Part shown: piece by piece, positions 18,477-27,164 of the stretch | Numbering within the stretch: position 1 is the stretch's first letter | Layout of the letters: each line of letters opens with the position of its first letter | Origin: Mycobacterium sp. 236(2023) | GTDB lineage: Bacteria > Actinomycetota > Actinomycetes > Mycobacteriales > Mycobacteriaceae | Reading direction: 5' to 3' | Assembly (NCBI RefSeq): GCF_029623955.1 | Contig: NZ_JARSBP010000003.1 | Location: 1,135,440 to 1,199,439, forward strand | DNA: 64,000 nt | Made by a program: the position numbers and the translations under genes | Notes under the pieces: generated by a model | The model's input: only the letters and a program-made list of their open reading frames with translations | Told to the model about the DNA's origin: nothing | The model's database searches: none

Positions 18477-20312
18477 CTAACTGTGGTCGGGTTGCGGGAG
18501 GGGGACCGCGGCGAGCAGCCGCCGCGTGTAGTCGTGCTGCGGATTGTCGAAGACCTGATCGGCGTCGCCCTGCTCGACGATGACGCCTTTGTGCATGACC
18601 GCGACCCGATGTGCGAGATGGCGCACCACGGACAGATCGTGGGAGACGAACAGGTAGGCCAGCCCGAACCGCTCCTGCAGGTCGAGAAGGAGGTTGATGA
18701 CACCCGCCTGGATCGACACGTCCAACGCGGAGACGGGCTCGTCGAGGGCGAGGATCTTCGGCCGTAGCGCCAGTGCCCGTGCGATGCCGATGCGCTGTTT
18801 CTGCCCGCCCGAGAATTCCGCCGGGTAACGGCTGGCGTCCTCGCGGCGCAGACCCACCACCGTCAGCAGCTCGGCCACCCGGTCGCGGATATCTGCGGCA
18901 GAAGAACCGTTGGCCTGCAGGGGTTCTGCCAGCACATCGAAAACCGGCAATCGGGGATCCAACGAGGCCACCGGATCCTGGAACACCACCTGCAGGTCAC
19001 CGCGCAGCTCACGCCGTCCCCTGCGGTCCAATCCGGCGACATCGCGGCCGAGCACCTCGATGCTGCCGGCCTGCGGAGCCGTCAGCTCCAGCACCTCGTG
19101 CAGCGTGGTCGACTTGCCCGAACCTGATTCGCCGACGATTGCCAGCGTGCGGCCCGCCTGGAGTTCGAAGCTGATGCCGTCGACGGCGCGGACCTCGCCG
19201 ATGCGCCGCCGGAACACGACGCCTTTGGTCAGTTGGTACGTCTTGCTCAGGTCGGTGACTTTCAGAACGACGGAGTCGTCGGTCGCGGCGGATTCGGCCG
19301 GGGGAGCGGTCGATACGCCATAGATGTCGGCAGCGCTGCGACCCCGGACCTCATCGCTGCGGATGCACGCCACGAGGTGATCAGGACCGACGGGTTCCAA
19401 TTCCGGTTCCGCGGTGTGGCATTCGTCGATGGCGAGCGGGCATCGCGGGGTGAAGGGGCAGCCCGGCGGCAGTGCGGCCACCGACGGCGGCGCTCCCGGG
19501 ATCGGCACCAACCGCGAACCCTGCGCAGCGTCGAGGCGCGGTACCGATCCGAGCAGCCCTGCGGTGTAGGGCATCCTGCGGTTGCGGTACAGGTCGGTGA
19601 CGGGGGCTGTCTCGACGGCCCGCCCCGCGTACATCACCAGTGCGCGGTCGGCGAACTCGGCGACAACCCCGAGGTCGTGGGTGATGATCAGCACGCCCGC
19701 GCCGGTGGCGTCGCGCGCGGTGCGCAGCACGTCGAGGATCTGCGCCTGCACCGTGACGTCCAGCGCTGTCGTCGGCTCGTCGCAGATCAGCAGGTCCGGA
19801 TCGTTGGCGATCGCGATTGCGATGACGACGCGTTGCCGTTCGCCGCCGGACATCTCGTGCGGGAACGCCCGTGCGCGCTGCGCCGGTTGGGCGATGCCGA
19901 CGAGCTCAAGTAATTCGACGGCGCGGGTGTGCGCGGCGCGCGCGTCGATCCCCTTCTGGTGGATCCTGATCGCCTCGGCGATCTGGGCGCCGACGGTGTA
20001 GACCGGCGTCAGCGCCGACATCGGATCCTGGAAGACCGTGCCGATCTTGGCGCCCCGGATCCGCGACATCTGCTGGTCGGTCAGGCCGATGAGCTCGTCA
20101 CCATGCAGTCGCACCGAGCCCGACACCTCGGCGTATTCGGGCAGCAGTCCGATGACGGCCATGGCGCCCGCGGATTTGCCCGCCCCGGATTCCCCGACCA
20201 GAGCGACGACCTCACCGGCGTCGACGTGGTAGTCGAGGCCGCGCACGGCGGGAATACGTTCAGTGTCGGTGGGGAAGGCGACGTGCAGGCCGCGCACCTC
20301 GAGCAGGCTCAC
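18477..20312 (-). CDS. oppD: Oligopeptide ABC transporter ATPase OppD, two fused ATPase domains (Rv1281c type)
   Basis: A 611-residue protein with two complete ABC domains in tandem, so it replaces separate OppD and OppF. The first Walker A is GESGAGKS (residues 40-47) with the signature MSGGERQR. The second Walker A is GESGSGKST with FSGGQKQR. The C-terminal oligopeptide ATPase extension ([20 protein letters not shown]) lies between the domains. The GTG start overlaps the oppC stop (GTGA). Length agrees with Rv1281c (about 612 residues). It energises the OppB/OppC pore. Confidence 0.95.
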   Translation of the reverse strand: MSLLEVRGLHVAFPTDTERIPAVRGLDYHVDAGEVVALVGESGAGKSAGAMAVIGLLPEYAEVSGSVRLHGDELIGLTDQQMSRIRGAKIGTVFQDPMSALTPVYTVGAQIAEAIRIHQKGIDARAAHTRAVELLELVGIAQPAQRARAFPHEMSGGERQRVVIAIAIANDPDLLICDEPTTALDVTVQAQILDVLRTARDATGAGVLIITHDLGVVAEFADRALVMYAGRAVETAPVTDLYRNRRMPYTAGLLGSVPRLDAAQGSRLVPIPGAPPSVAALPPGCPFTPRCPLAIDECHTAEPELEPVGPDHLVACIRSDEVRGRSAADIYGVSTAPPAESAATDDSVVLKVTDLSKTYQLTKGVVFRRRIGEVRAVDGISFELQAGRTLAIVGESGSGKSTTLHEVLELTAPQAGSIEVLGRDVAGLDRRGRRELRGDLQVVFQDPVASLDPRLPVFDVLAEPLQANGSSAADIRDRVAELLTVVGLRREDASRYPAEFSGGQKQRIGIARALALRPKILALDEPVSALDVSIQAGVINLLLDLQERFGLAYLFVSHDLSVVRHLAHRVAVMHKGVIVEQGDADQVFDNPQHDYTRRLLAAVPLPQPDHS

Positions 20313-21208
20313 GTGCGTCCCTTTCGGAACCTGCGCCCTGCGGGACGCACCCCGGGATCGAGCGCGTCGCGCAAACCGTCGCCGACGAGGTTGGCGCAGA
20401 ACACGATCAGTACCAGCACGCCGGCGGGGAACAGGAACACCCACGGGAACGTCGTCACCGACCGGGTTCCGTCGGCGATCAGCGTTCCCAGCGACACGTC
20501 GGGCGGTTGCACGCCGAATCCGAGGAAGCTCAGGCTGGTTTCGGCCAGGATCGCCAGCCCGACGTTCAGCGCGGTGTCGATGATCAGGATCGATGCGGCG
20601 TTGGGGATGACGTGCCGGACGATGATCCGCCAGTTGCTCACACCCATATATCGTGCGGCCGTGACGAATTCGCGTTCGCGAAGGCTCATGGTCAGGCCGC
20701 GCACGATGCGGGCGCTGATCATCCAGCTGAACGCCGACAGCAGCAGGATCAGCCACAGCTCGGTACTGGAATCGCGGATGCGCGGTGTGACGATCGCGAT
20801 GAGGAGGAATCCGGGAATCACGAGCAGCAGGTCCACGAGCCACATCAGCGCCGTGTTGCGCCACGCCCCGAAATATCCGGCGACGGCGCCGACGGTGGCG
20901 GCGATCAATGTCGACAGGAAGGCCACGCACACACCGATCAGCAGTGACTTCTGCATCCCGCGCAGCGTTTGCGCCAAGATGTCTTGTCCGAGGGCGTTGG
21001 TGCCGAACCAGTGAGTGGTCGTCGGCGGCTGCTGCAGCGCGTAATAGTCCAGATCCGTGTGGCTGTAGGGCAGTAGCGGCGGCAGCGCGTAACAGGCGAT
21101 GAACAGCGCGGCGAGGATGAACAGCGACACCACCGCGGGCCGGTTGCGGACGAACCGGCGCCACACCAGCGTCCGGCGGGAGACGAACTCGTGCTCGGTG
21201 ACGGTCAC
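20309..21208 (-). CDS. oppC: Oligopeptide ABC transporter permease OppC (Rv1282c type)
   Basis: A 299-residue permease starting at a GTG ([19 protein letters not shown]) that overlaps the oppB stop by 4 bp. It has the OppC N-terminal OppC_N segment and six helices. The coupling loop [20 protein letters not shown] contains the EAA-type motif that contacts the ATPase. It works with OppB as the membrane channel for peptides delivered by OppA. Confidence 0.94.
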   Translation of the reverse strand: MTVTEHEFVSRRTLVWRRFVRNRPAVVSLFILAALFIACYALPPLLPYSHTDLDYYALQQPPTTTHWFGTNALGQDILAQTLRGMQKSLLIGVCVAFLSTLIAATVGAVAGYFGAWRNTALMWLVDLLLVIPGFLLIAIVTPRIRDSSTELWLILLLSAFSWMISARIVRGLTMSLREREFVTAARYMGVSNWRIIVRHVIPNAASILIIDTALNVGLAILAETSLSFLGFGVQPPDVSLGTLIADGTRSVTTFPWVFLFPAGVLVLIVFCANLVGDGLRDALDPGVRPAGRRFRKGRT

Positions 21209-22182
21209 GACACGCGCACCCGAGGATCGAGCGCCGCGTACAGCACGTCGGACAACAGCCCGGCCAGCAGAACGGTCGCACCGGTGAACACCGTGATCGC
21301 GACGACGATGTTGGTGTCCTGGGTGGTGATGCCCTGGACGAACCATTCACCGATGCCATGCCACCCGAAGATCTTCTCGACGAACACCGCGCCGGTGAAC
21401 AGGCCGCCGACGCCGTAGGCGAACAGCGTCGCCATCGGGATCAGCGCGGTGCGCAGGCCGTGTTTGAACAGCGCCTGCCGCCGGGTCAGGCCCTTGGCCC
21501 GGGCAGTGCGGATGAAGTCCTGGCCGAGCACGTCGAGCATCGCGTTGCGCTGATAGCGGCTGAAGCCGGCGATCGTGCCGAGCGCCAGCGTGAGGGTGGG
21601 CAGCACCAGATGCTGCAGACGGTCGACGAACTGGTTCAGCGTGCCTCCGACCGCGTCCGTCGAGGTCTCGCCGGTGTACTCGAACACCTGCATGCCGAGG
21701 ATCGAATTGCCCCGCAGGGCCGCCAGGATCAGCAGGTTCGCGATGACGAACGTCGGCGTGCTCAGCGTCAGCAGCGCGAGGGTGGTGATGACGCGATCGG
21801 AGAGCCGGTATTGCCGGATCGCACCCCACGCTCCGGCGACGACACCGACAAACGTGCCGACGATCGACCCGATGATCACCAGCCGCAGGCTCACCCCGAT
21901 GCGGCGCCACAATTCGTCGGAGACGGGCTGTCCGGCCACGGTGGTGCCGAAGTCGCCCCGGACCACGCCGCCGACCCAATCGGCGTACCGGATCGGGATC
22001 GGCTTGTCGAGGTTCAGTTCGGCGGCTTTGGCGTCGATGACGGCCTGCGGTGGTCGCGGATTGCGCTCCAGCAGGCTGTCGAGCGGGGAGAAAGTCAGCG
22101 ACGTCAGCGTGAACGTCAGAAACGATGCCAGGCCCAGCAAGACGACATAGTTGAGCAACCGGCGCGCGAGGAAGCGGGTCAT
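21205..22182 (-). CDS. oppB: Oligopeptide ABC transporter permease OppB (Rv1283c type)
   Basis: The 325-residue first gene of the opp operon. It starts [20 protein letters not shown], the usual OppB/DppB N-terminal helix, and has the long periplasm-side insertion after helix 1 ([20 protein letters not shown]). The EAA loop is [20 protein letters not shown]. Length equals that of Rv1283c. The 74 bp upstream, between this gene and the minus-strand gene ending at 22257, show no obvious terminator. Confidence 0.94.
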   Translation of the reverse strand: MTRFLARRLLNYVVLLGLASFLTFTLTSLTFSPLDSLLERNPRPPQAVIDAKAAELNLDKPIPIRYADWVGGVVRGDFGTTVAGQPVSDELWRRIGVSLRLVIIGSIVGTFVGVVAGAWGAIRQYRLSDRVITTLALLTLSTPTFVIANLLILAALRGNSILGMQVFEYTGETSTDAVGGTLNQFVDRLQHLVLPTLTLALGTIAGFSRYQRNAMLDVLGQDFIRTARAKGLTRRQALFKHGLRTALIPMATLFAYGVGGLFTGAVFVEKIFGWHGIGEWFVQGITTQDTNIVVAITVFTGATVLLAGLLSDVLYAALDPRVRVS

Positions 22183-22256
22183 CCGGCGCTTCGACCTCGG
22201 GGCTGCATGCGCCCCAGGTTAGGAGATGTGTGTTGCTACAGCGCGGCGGCGCGCTC

Positions 22257-22772
22257 TCACCGGGCCTGACCGGGGTCGAGGACCTCGGTGACGGTGGGGA
22301 CAGCGGCGTTGCCGGCCTGCTCACCCTGGACCGACACGCTGTCGTCGATACCGAACTTGGAGCCCTGGTCGGGCGACGTCGCCCAGGTCTGGGTGAAGCC
22401 GTCGGCGCTGCGCACGGTGATGGAATCGGGCGTGGTCGCCGTGACGGCGCCGGACTGGCTCAGGACGGTGACGAACCCGCCGGTGCCATCGTTGACGACG
22501 ACCTGGCCGTGCAGTGGTGGGCCGTGATGATTGCTGTGACCGCCCGGTCCCGCCGCGAGGCCGGCAGGCGGCGGGCCCATCGGGTGCTGTCCGGGCGGTC
22601 CGCCGAAGGGTGACGACGACTGATGTCCCGTCGCCGCGTAGATCGCCGCACCGCCAAGGCCCGCGATGACGGCGGCAATGCCGACGGCCACCAGCGTCTC
22701 GCGCAGGCCCCAGGGGCGACGGTCGGGGCTGCCCCAGACGGGGTCGTCGGCGGACGGATTGTCTGTGCTCAT
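22257..22772 (-). CDS. Membrane-anchored protein with Pro/Gly/His-rich linker and small beta domain
   Basis: A 171-residue protein starting MSTDNPSADDPVWGSPDRRP. One transmembrane helix (about residues 30-50) is followed by a linker rich in Gly, Pro and His (GGPPGQHPMGPPPAGLAAGP, HSNHHGPPLHG). The C-terminal 75 residues form a beta-rich domain (VTATTPDSITVRSADGFTQT) like the short OB-type DUF5666-like modules. It is divergent from the response-regulator gene across 130 bp holding a direct-repeat box, so it probably belongs to the same regulon. The function is unknown; the His/Gly-rich linker could bind metal. Confidence 0.75.
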   Translation of the reverse strand: MSTDNPSADDPVWGSPDRRPWGLRETLVAVGIAAVIAGLGGAAIYAATGHQSSSPFGGPPGQHPMGPPPAGLAAGPGGHSNHHGPPLHGQVVVNDGTGGFVTVLSQSGAVTATTPDSITVRSADGFTQTWATSPDQGSKFGIDDSVSVQGEQAGNAAVPTVTEVLDPGQAR

Positions 22773-22841
22773 GCCGCCACGATGGCCGGTGTCCATGTGT
22801 GTCCGCTGTGTGCCGGTTCAGCGCTGGATATGATCAGGGCT

Positions 22842-22859
22842 TCACAGCTGGCGCATAGG
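22842..22859 (+). promoter_or_regulatory. Direct-repeat box 1 (TCACAGC-N4-GCATAGG)
   Basis: Two 7-bp half-sites separated by 4 bp lie in the divergent promoter region between the beta-domain membrane protein and the response regulator. The pattern matches the TCACAGC-N4-TCACAGC direct repeat bound by mycobacterial OmpR-family regulators such as PhoP. Related boxes recur at 25193 and 27132, all inside this two-component/glycosyltransferase locus. It is a likely site of autoregulation. Confidence 0.55.
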
Positions 22860-22902
22860 AACGGCACAGTCGGCACCCATCGCGCGGGTCGATAATGGGT
22901 CG

Positions 22903-23649
22903 GTGGCCTACCCGCAGAGCACCCCGGACGACGCCCGGGTCGTCATGCGTCGCGCCGACGGTAGCCCGATCCACGTGCTGGTCGTCGACGACGAGGCGGT
23001 GCTCGCGGAGCTGGTGTCGATGGCACTGCGCTACGAGGGCTGGGACATCACCACAGCGGGCGACGGCGCGTCGGCGGTGGCGAGCGCCCGCGAGAATCCG
23101 CCCGATGTGGTCGTGCTCGACGTGATGCTGCCCGACATGAGCGGGCTGGAGGTGCTGCGCAGGCTGCGTGAGCAGATCCCCGGGCTTCCACTGCTGCTGC
23201 TGACGGCGAAAGACTCGGTGGAGGATCGCATCGCAGGCCTGACTGCGGGCGGCGACGACTACGTGACCAAGCCGTTCAGCATCGAGGAGGTGGTGCTGCG
23301 CCTGCGGGCGCTGCTGCGCCGCACCGGCGTGGCGACCGAAGAGGGTGGGGCCAAGATCGTCGTCGGTGACCTCGTGCTCGACGAGGACAGTCACGAGGTC
23401 ACCCGCGCAGGAGAGCTGATCACGCTCACCGCAACGGAATTCGAGCTGCTGCGGTTCATGATGCGCAACGCCAAACGCGTTCTGAGCAAGGCGCAGATCC
23501 TCGACCGGGTCTGGAGTTACGACTTCGGCGGCCGGTCGAACATCGTCGAGCTGTACGTGTCCTACCTCCGGAAGAAGATCGACAGCGGACGCGAACCCAT
23601 GATCCACACGTTGCGCGGTGCGGGGTATGTCCTCAAGCCCACGCGCTGA
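22903..23649 (+). CDS. OmpR-family response regulator (TrcR-like)
   Basis: A 248-residue regulator from a GTG start. The receiver domain (residues about 24-138) has the acidic pair in VLVVDDE, the phospho-acceptor Asp73 in VLDVMLPDMSG, the Thr in LLLTAKDS and the Lys in DDYVTKPFS. The C-terminal winged helix (LTATEFELLRFMMRNAKRVL, then IVELYVSYLRKKID and HTLRGAGYVLK) is the OmpR DNA-binding domain. Its partner kinase starts before this gene ends. The closing LRGAGYVLKPTR recalls TrcR of M. tuberculosis, but I cannot separate TrcR from other OmpR members with certainty. Confidence 0.93.
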   Translation: MAYPQSTPDDARVVMRRADGSPIHVLVVDDEAVLAELVSMALRYEGWDITTAGDGASAVASARENPPDVVVLDVMLPDMSGLEVLRRLREQIPGLPLLLLTAKDSVEDRIAGLTAGGDDYVTKPFSIEEVVLRLRALLRRTGVATEEGGAKIVVGDLVLDEDSHEVTRAGELITLTATEFELLRFMMRNAKRVLSKAQILDRVWSYDFGGRSNIVELYVSYLRKKIDSGREPMIHTLRGAGYVLKPTR

Positions 23650-25231
23650 GCGCGTGCGATTCTCCCCGCGCAGCTGGTCGCTGCGTACGCGGCTGATCGT
23701 CACCCAGGTCGTGATGCTGGCCGTCGTGTGCGCCGGTATCGGAATCGCGACAGAGTTTGCGCTGCAACGTTTTCTGATGAACCAGCTCGACGAGCAGGTG
23801 GTCGAGGCGGGCCGGCGGTCCTCGGTGATCTTCGAGTTCGGGCCGCCGCCACCGCCGGGAATGCTGCCGGCGCCGCCGGGGATGCGTACCCCGCACCTGC
23901 CCGGTCCGCCGGATCACGGCCCCCGCATGGTGATCCGCGACGGCCAGGGCCCGGGGCCGGCCTTCCTCAACGCGCCGGGTCAAGCCATCCTGACGGTCGG
24001 TGCGGTGGTGGACCGCGGGCACGCCCAGGAGGCCGGCATGATCACCTCGGACGGTTCACGCGCTGAAATATCGAGCGCTGCAGCACAACAACTCGCCGAG
24101 GTGCCGGTCGACGAACGACCGCAGACGGTCGATCTCGACGGGCTCGGTCGCTACCGCGTCGTTGCCTTCCCGTCCCACCTGCCCGGTGAAGTTGTGGTCG
24201 CCGGGTTGCCGACCTCCGATGTGGACGACACGTTGTTCTGGGTGGTGGTGATCTTCTGCGTGGTCGCCGCCGTCGCCCTCGTCGGTGCGGGAACGGCGGG
24301 CGTCGTCATCGTACGGCGCCAATTAGCGCCGCTGGCAAGGGTTTCCGCAGCAGCCCAGCAGGTCGCCGACCTCGAGCTCGACCGCGGTGAGGTGCGATTG
24401 CCCACTCCGATCGTCACGGTCGATCCGGCCGCCGCGCACACCGAGGTCGGCCAACTCGGGTCGGCGCTGAACCGGATGCTCGACCGGATCGCCGGTGCGC
24501 TGTCAGCGCGGCACGCCAGTGAGACACGGGTGCGGCAGTTCGTCGCCGACGCCAGCCACGAATTGCGCACGCCGCTTGCCGCCATCCGCGGCTACACCGA
24601 ACTGGCACAGCGCAAGAAGGCGGAACTGCCGGACGACGTGACACACGCGATGGACCGGGTCGAGTCCGAAACCGAGCGGATGACGCACCTCGTCGAGGAC
24701 ATGCTGCTGCTCGCCCGCCTCGACACCGGCCGGCCTCTGCAGAGTGACAGCGTCGACCTCACCCGCCTCGTCGTCGACACGGTCAGCGATGCCCACGTCG
24801 CCGGACCCGAGCACATCTGGGAGCTCGACCTGCCCGACGAACCCGTGCTGGTCATCGGCGACGAGGCCCGTCTGCATCAGGTGCTGGCCAATCTGCTCGC
24901 CAACGCGCGCACGCACACCCCGGCCGGCACGACGGTCACGGCGTCGCTGGCGGCCACCGACTCCGGCGACGCCGTCCTGACCGTGCTCGACGACGGGCCG
25001 GGCATCCCGGCCTGGTTGCAGCCCGATGTGTTCGAGCGCTTCGCCCGCGGTGACACGTCGCGGTCGCGACGAGGCGGCAGCACCGGGCTGGGGCTGGCCA
25101 TCGTCGCAGCGGTGGTGCGGGCGCACGGCGGCACCATCGATGTACGCAGCGTCACGGGCAGAACCGAATTCACCGTCAAGCTGCCCGGCGATTCACAGCC
25201 GAGGCACAGCGGAGGCCAATCGGACACCTAG
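23627..25231 (+). CDS. Sensor histidine kinase partner of the OmpR-type regulator (TrcS-like)
   Basis: About 534 residues. A helix near residues 23-43 leads into an extracytoplasmic sensor loop with a Pro/Gly-rich stretch (FGPPPPPGMLPAPPGMRTPH). A second helix (VVVIFCVVAAVALVGAGTAG) and HAMP domain follow, then the H-box DASHELRTPLAAIRGYTE with phospho-acceptor His near residue 311. ATP-binding motifs are NLLANARTHTPA, DDGPGIP and GGSTGLGLAI. The chosen ATG overlaps the regulator gene by 23 bp; a GTG at 23654 (VRFSPRSW) is an alternative. The Pro-rich loop echoes those in neighbouring membrane proteins. Confidence 0.92.
   Translation: MSSSPRAERVRFSPRSWSLRTRLIVTQVVMLAVVCAGIGIATEFALQRFLMNQLDEQVVEAGRRSSVIFEFGPPPPPGMLPAPPGMRTPHLPGPPDHGPRMVIRDGQGPGPAFLNAPGQAILTVGAVVDRGHAQEAGMITSDGSRAEISSAAAQQLAEVPVDERPQTVDLDGLGRYRVVAFPSHLPGEVVVAGLPTSDVDDTLFWVVVIFCVVAAVALVGAGTAGVVIVRRQLAPLARVSAAAQQVADLELDRGEVRLPTPIVTVDPAAAHTEVGQLGSALNRMLDRIAGALSARHASETRVRQFVADASHELRTPLAAIRGYTELAQRKKAELPDDVTHAMDRVESETERMTHLVEDMLLLARLDTGRPLQSDSVDLTRLVVDTVSDAHVAGPEHIWELDLPDEPVLVIGDEARLHQVLANLLANARTHTPAGTTVTASLAATDSGDAVLTVLDDGPGIPAWLQPDVFERFARGDTSRSRRGGSTGLGLAIVAAVVRAHGGTIDVRSVTGRTEFTVKLPGDSQPRHSGGQSDT
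25193..25210 (+). promoter_or_regulatory. Direct-repeat box 2 (TCACAGC-N4-GCACAGC)
   Basis: The best of the three boxes in this locus: the half-sites TCACAGC and GCACAGC differ by one base and are separated by CGAG. It lies inside the last codons of the kinase gene, about 45 bp upstream of the first glycosyltransferase start. It could therefore drive an internal promoter for the glycosyltransferases under control of the cognate regulator. Confidence 0.55.
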
Positions 25232-25253
25232 CGGGGTCGCCGATGATCGATTG

Positions 25254-27164
25254 GTGACCCTGCTGATCTCCCCCGAGCTGGGGGCACCACCCGCTTGCGG
25301 GGGAAAGCAAACTCGCACGCCAGAGCCCTCGGCCACGCGATTCTCTGTGTATTCGCGGTATGTCTGGCCGGCCCTGCTGCTCGTGGCGACCGCCGGCCTC
25401 TACCTGTGGAACCTCGGCACCAGCGGATGGGCCAACGCGTACTATTCCGCCGCCGTGCAAGCGGGGTCGCAGAACTGGACGGCGATGTTCTTCGGGTCCA
25501 GCGATGGCGCGAACGCGATCACGGTCGACAAACCGCCCGCGGCGCTGTGGGTGATGGACGTGTCGGCGCGCCTGTTCGGGGTCAACGCGTGGAGCGTGCT
25601 CGTTCCGCAGGCATTGATGGGCGTTGCGGCGGTCGCGGTGCTGTTCGCCTCGGTGCGACGGGTGGCCGGCCCGGGTGCGGGCCTGCTCGCCGGTGCGGTC
25701 CTGGCGTTGACGCCCGTTGCCGCGTTGATGTTCCGGTTCAACAACCCCGACGCCCTGCTGGTGCTGCTGCTCGTGGTCGCCGCGTACTGCACCCAGCGGG
25801 CCTGCGAGAAGGACGCGAGCCGGTGGTGGCTGATCGCCGCCGGAGTCGCGGTCGGGTTCGGATTCCTCGCAAAGATGCTGCAGGCGCTGCTGGTGCTGCC
25901 TGCGTTCGCCGCGACGTATCTCGTTGCGGCACAACGCCCAGGGAAACGCCGCATCCTCGATTGTGTGGCTGCTCTTGCGGCGGTCGTGGTGTCCGCCGGG
26001 TGGTACGTCCTCGTCGTCGATCTGTGGCCCAAAGAACTGCGGCCCTACATCGGCGGGTCGCAGACCAACAGCATCCTCGAACTCACGCTGGGCTACAACG
26101 GGTTCGGCAGGCTGACCGGGAATGAGCCGGGTGGACTCGGCAACCTCAACCACGACGTGGGCTGGGGGCGGCTGTTCGGATTCGGCATGGGCGCCGACAT
26201 CGCCTGGCTCTTGCCTGCCGCGCTGATCTGTATCGCCGGCGGCTTCGTCGTCACGTGGCGACGGCCGCGGACGGATCCGACCCGGGCCGCGCTGATCCTG
26301 TGGGGCGGTTGGCTCGTCGTCACCGCCGTGGTGTTCAGCTACATGAACGGCATCGTCCACCCGTATTACACCGTGGCGCTCGCCCCCGCGATCGGGGCCG
26401 GAATAGGCATCGGCGCAACACTTCTGTGGCGGCGGCGCGCCGACATCCGCGCCGCCACCACCCTCGCGAGCGTCGTCGCGGTATCCGCGGTTCTGGCAGC
26501 GGTGCTGCTGGGCAGGCACGGCGACTGGATGCCGTGGCTGCGGGCTGCCATCGCGGTCGGGGGAGTGGGCGCGGCGGCACTGCTTGTCGTCGTCGGCCGG
26601 CTCCCGCGACGGGCGGCAGTGACCGTCGCCGGTCTGGCGGTGGTGTCATGCCTGGCCGGGCCTGCCGCGTTCTCCGTCGCGACTGCGTTGTCTCCGCACA
26701 CCGGTGCCCTGCCGTCGGTCGGTCCGTCACGCGGTGGTCCCAGTTTCAGTGGTGGCGGGCTGCTGAGTGCGCCGCAACCGCACCCGGGTCTGATCAGCCT
26801 GCTGGCCAAGGATGCCGACGATTTCACCTGGGCCGCAGCGGTTGTGGGGTCGAACAACGCCGCGGGATATCAGTTGGCCACCGGTGCGCCGGTCATGGCC
26901 GTCGGCGGGTTCAATGGTACCGACCCCTCGCCGACGCTGGCTCAATTCGTCCGCTACGTCGACGAGGGCAGCATCCATTATTTCGTCGTGGGCCCGACGA
27001 CGATGATGGGTCACCAGAACGGTGCCGACGCCCACGACTCCGCCGCGATCCGGGACTGGGTTGAGGCGCGTTATCCGGAAATCACGGTCGACGGCACCGT
27101 GGTGTACGACCTGACTCAGAAGGCCGTCGACTCACAGCCGGCGCATAGCTCCGGCCCACGGTGA
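25254..27164 (+). CDS. GT-C glycosyltransferase, ArnT/PMT-like (first copy)
   Basis: A multi-pass GT-C transferase of up to 636 residues, with about 11-13 helices. The first extracytoplasmic loop SGWANAYYSAAVQAGSQNWT and FGSSDGANAITVDKPPAALW carries the acidic/DKPP pattern of ArnT-like enzymes, which use polyprenyl-phosphate sugars as donors. RFNNPDALLVLLLVVAAYCT and NGIVHPYYTVALAPAIG are family signatures. The C-terminal soluble part ends YPEITVDGTVVYDLTQK. The start is uncertain: this GTG lies just before a hairpin repeat (25270-25303), and a GTG at 25347 (VYSRYVWPALLL) would exclude it. It shares architecture with the gene at 28465. Confidence 0.88.
   Translation: MTLLISPELGAPPACGGKQTRTPEPSATRFSVYSRYVWPALLLVATAGLYLWNLGTSGWANAYYSAAVQAGSQNWTAMFFGSSDGANAITVDKPPAALWVMDVSARLFGVNAWSVLVPQALMGVAAVAVLFASVRRVAGPGAGLLAGAVLALTPVAALMFRFNNPDALLVLLLVVAAYCTQRACEKDASRWWLIAAGVAVGFGFLAKMLQALLVLPAFAATYLVAAQRPGKRRILDCVAALAAVVVSAGWYVLVVDLWPKELRPYIGGSQTNSILELTLGYNGFGRLTGNEPGGLGNLNHDVGWGRLFGFGMGADIAWLLPAALICIAGGFVVTWRRPRTDPTRAALILWGGWLVVTAVVFSYMNGIVHPYYTVALAPAIGAGIGIGATLLWRRRADIRAATTLASVVAVSAVLAAVLLGRHGDWMPWLRAAIAVGGVGAAALLVVVGRLPRRAAVTVAGLAVVSCLAGPAAFSVATALSPHTGALPSVGPSRGGPSFSGGGLLSAPQPHPGLISLLAKDADDFTWAAAVVGSNNAAGYQLATGAPVMAVGGFNGTDPSPTLAQFVRYVDEGSIHYFVVGPTTMMGHQNGADAHDSAAIRDWVEARYPEITVDGTVVYDLTQKAVDSQPAHSSGPR
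25270..25303. repeat. Double-hairpin GC repeat at the start of a glycosyltransferase gene
   Basis: Two adjacent inverted repeats: CCCCC-gagct-GGGGG (270-284) and CCCGC-tt-GCGGG (290-301). From memory, closely similar CCCCCGAGC..GGGGG elements are dispersed between genes in Mycobacterium, so this looks like an interspersed repeat rather than protein-coding sequence. If so, the gene probably starts after it, at 25347. Confidence 0.55.
27132..27149 (+). promoter_or_regulatory. Direct-repeat box 3 (TCACAGC-N4-GCATAGC)
   Basis: The half-sites TCACAGC and GCATAGC, 4 bp apart, lie within the last codons of the first glycosyltransferase gene. The box ends 12 bp before the GTG of the next gene. It shares the spacing and first half-site with the boxes at 22842 and 25193. 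Its position makes simple promoter activation unlikely, so it may be decorative or part of a long operator array. Confidence 0.4.

Noticed and set aside
20313..21359. N-terminal extension of the OppD frame
   Set aside because: The extra residues are Arg/Pro-rich, lie antiphase over oppC, and the GTG at 20312 overlaps the oppC stop exactly as in the family operon.
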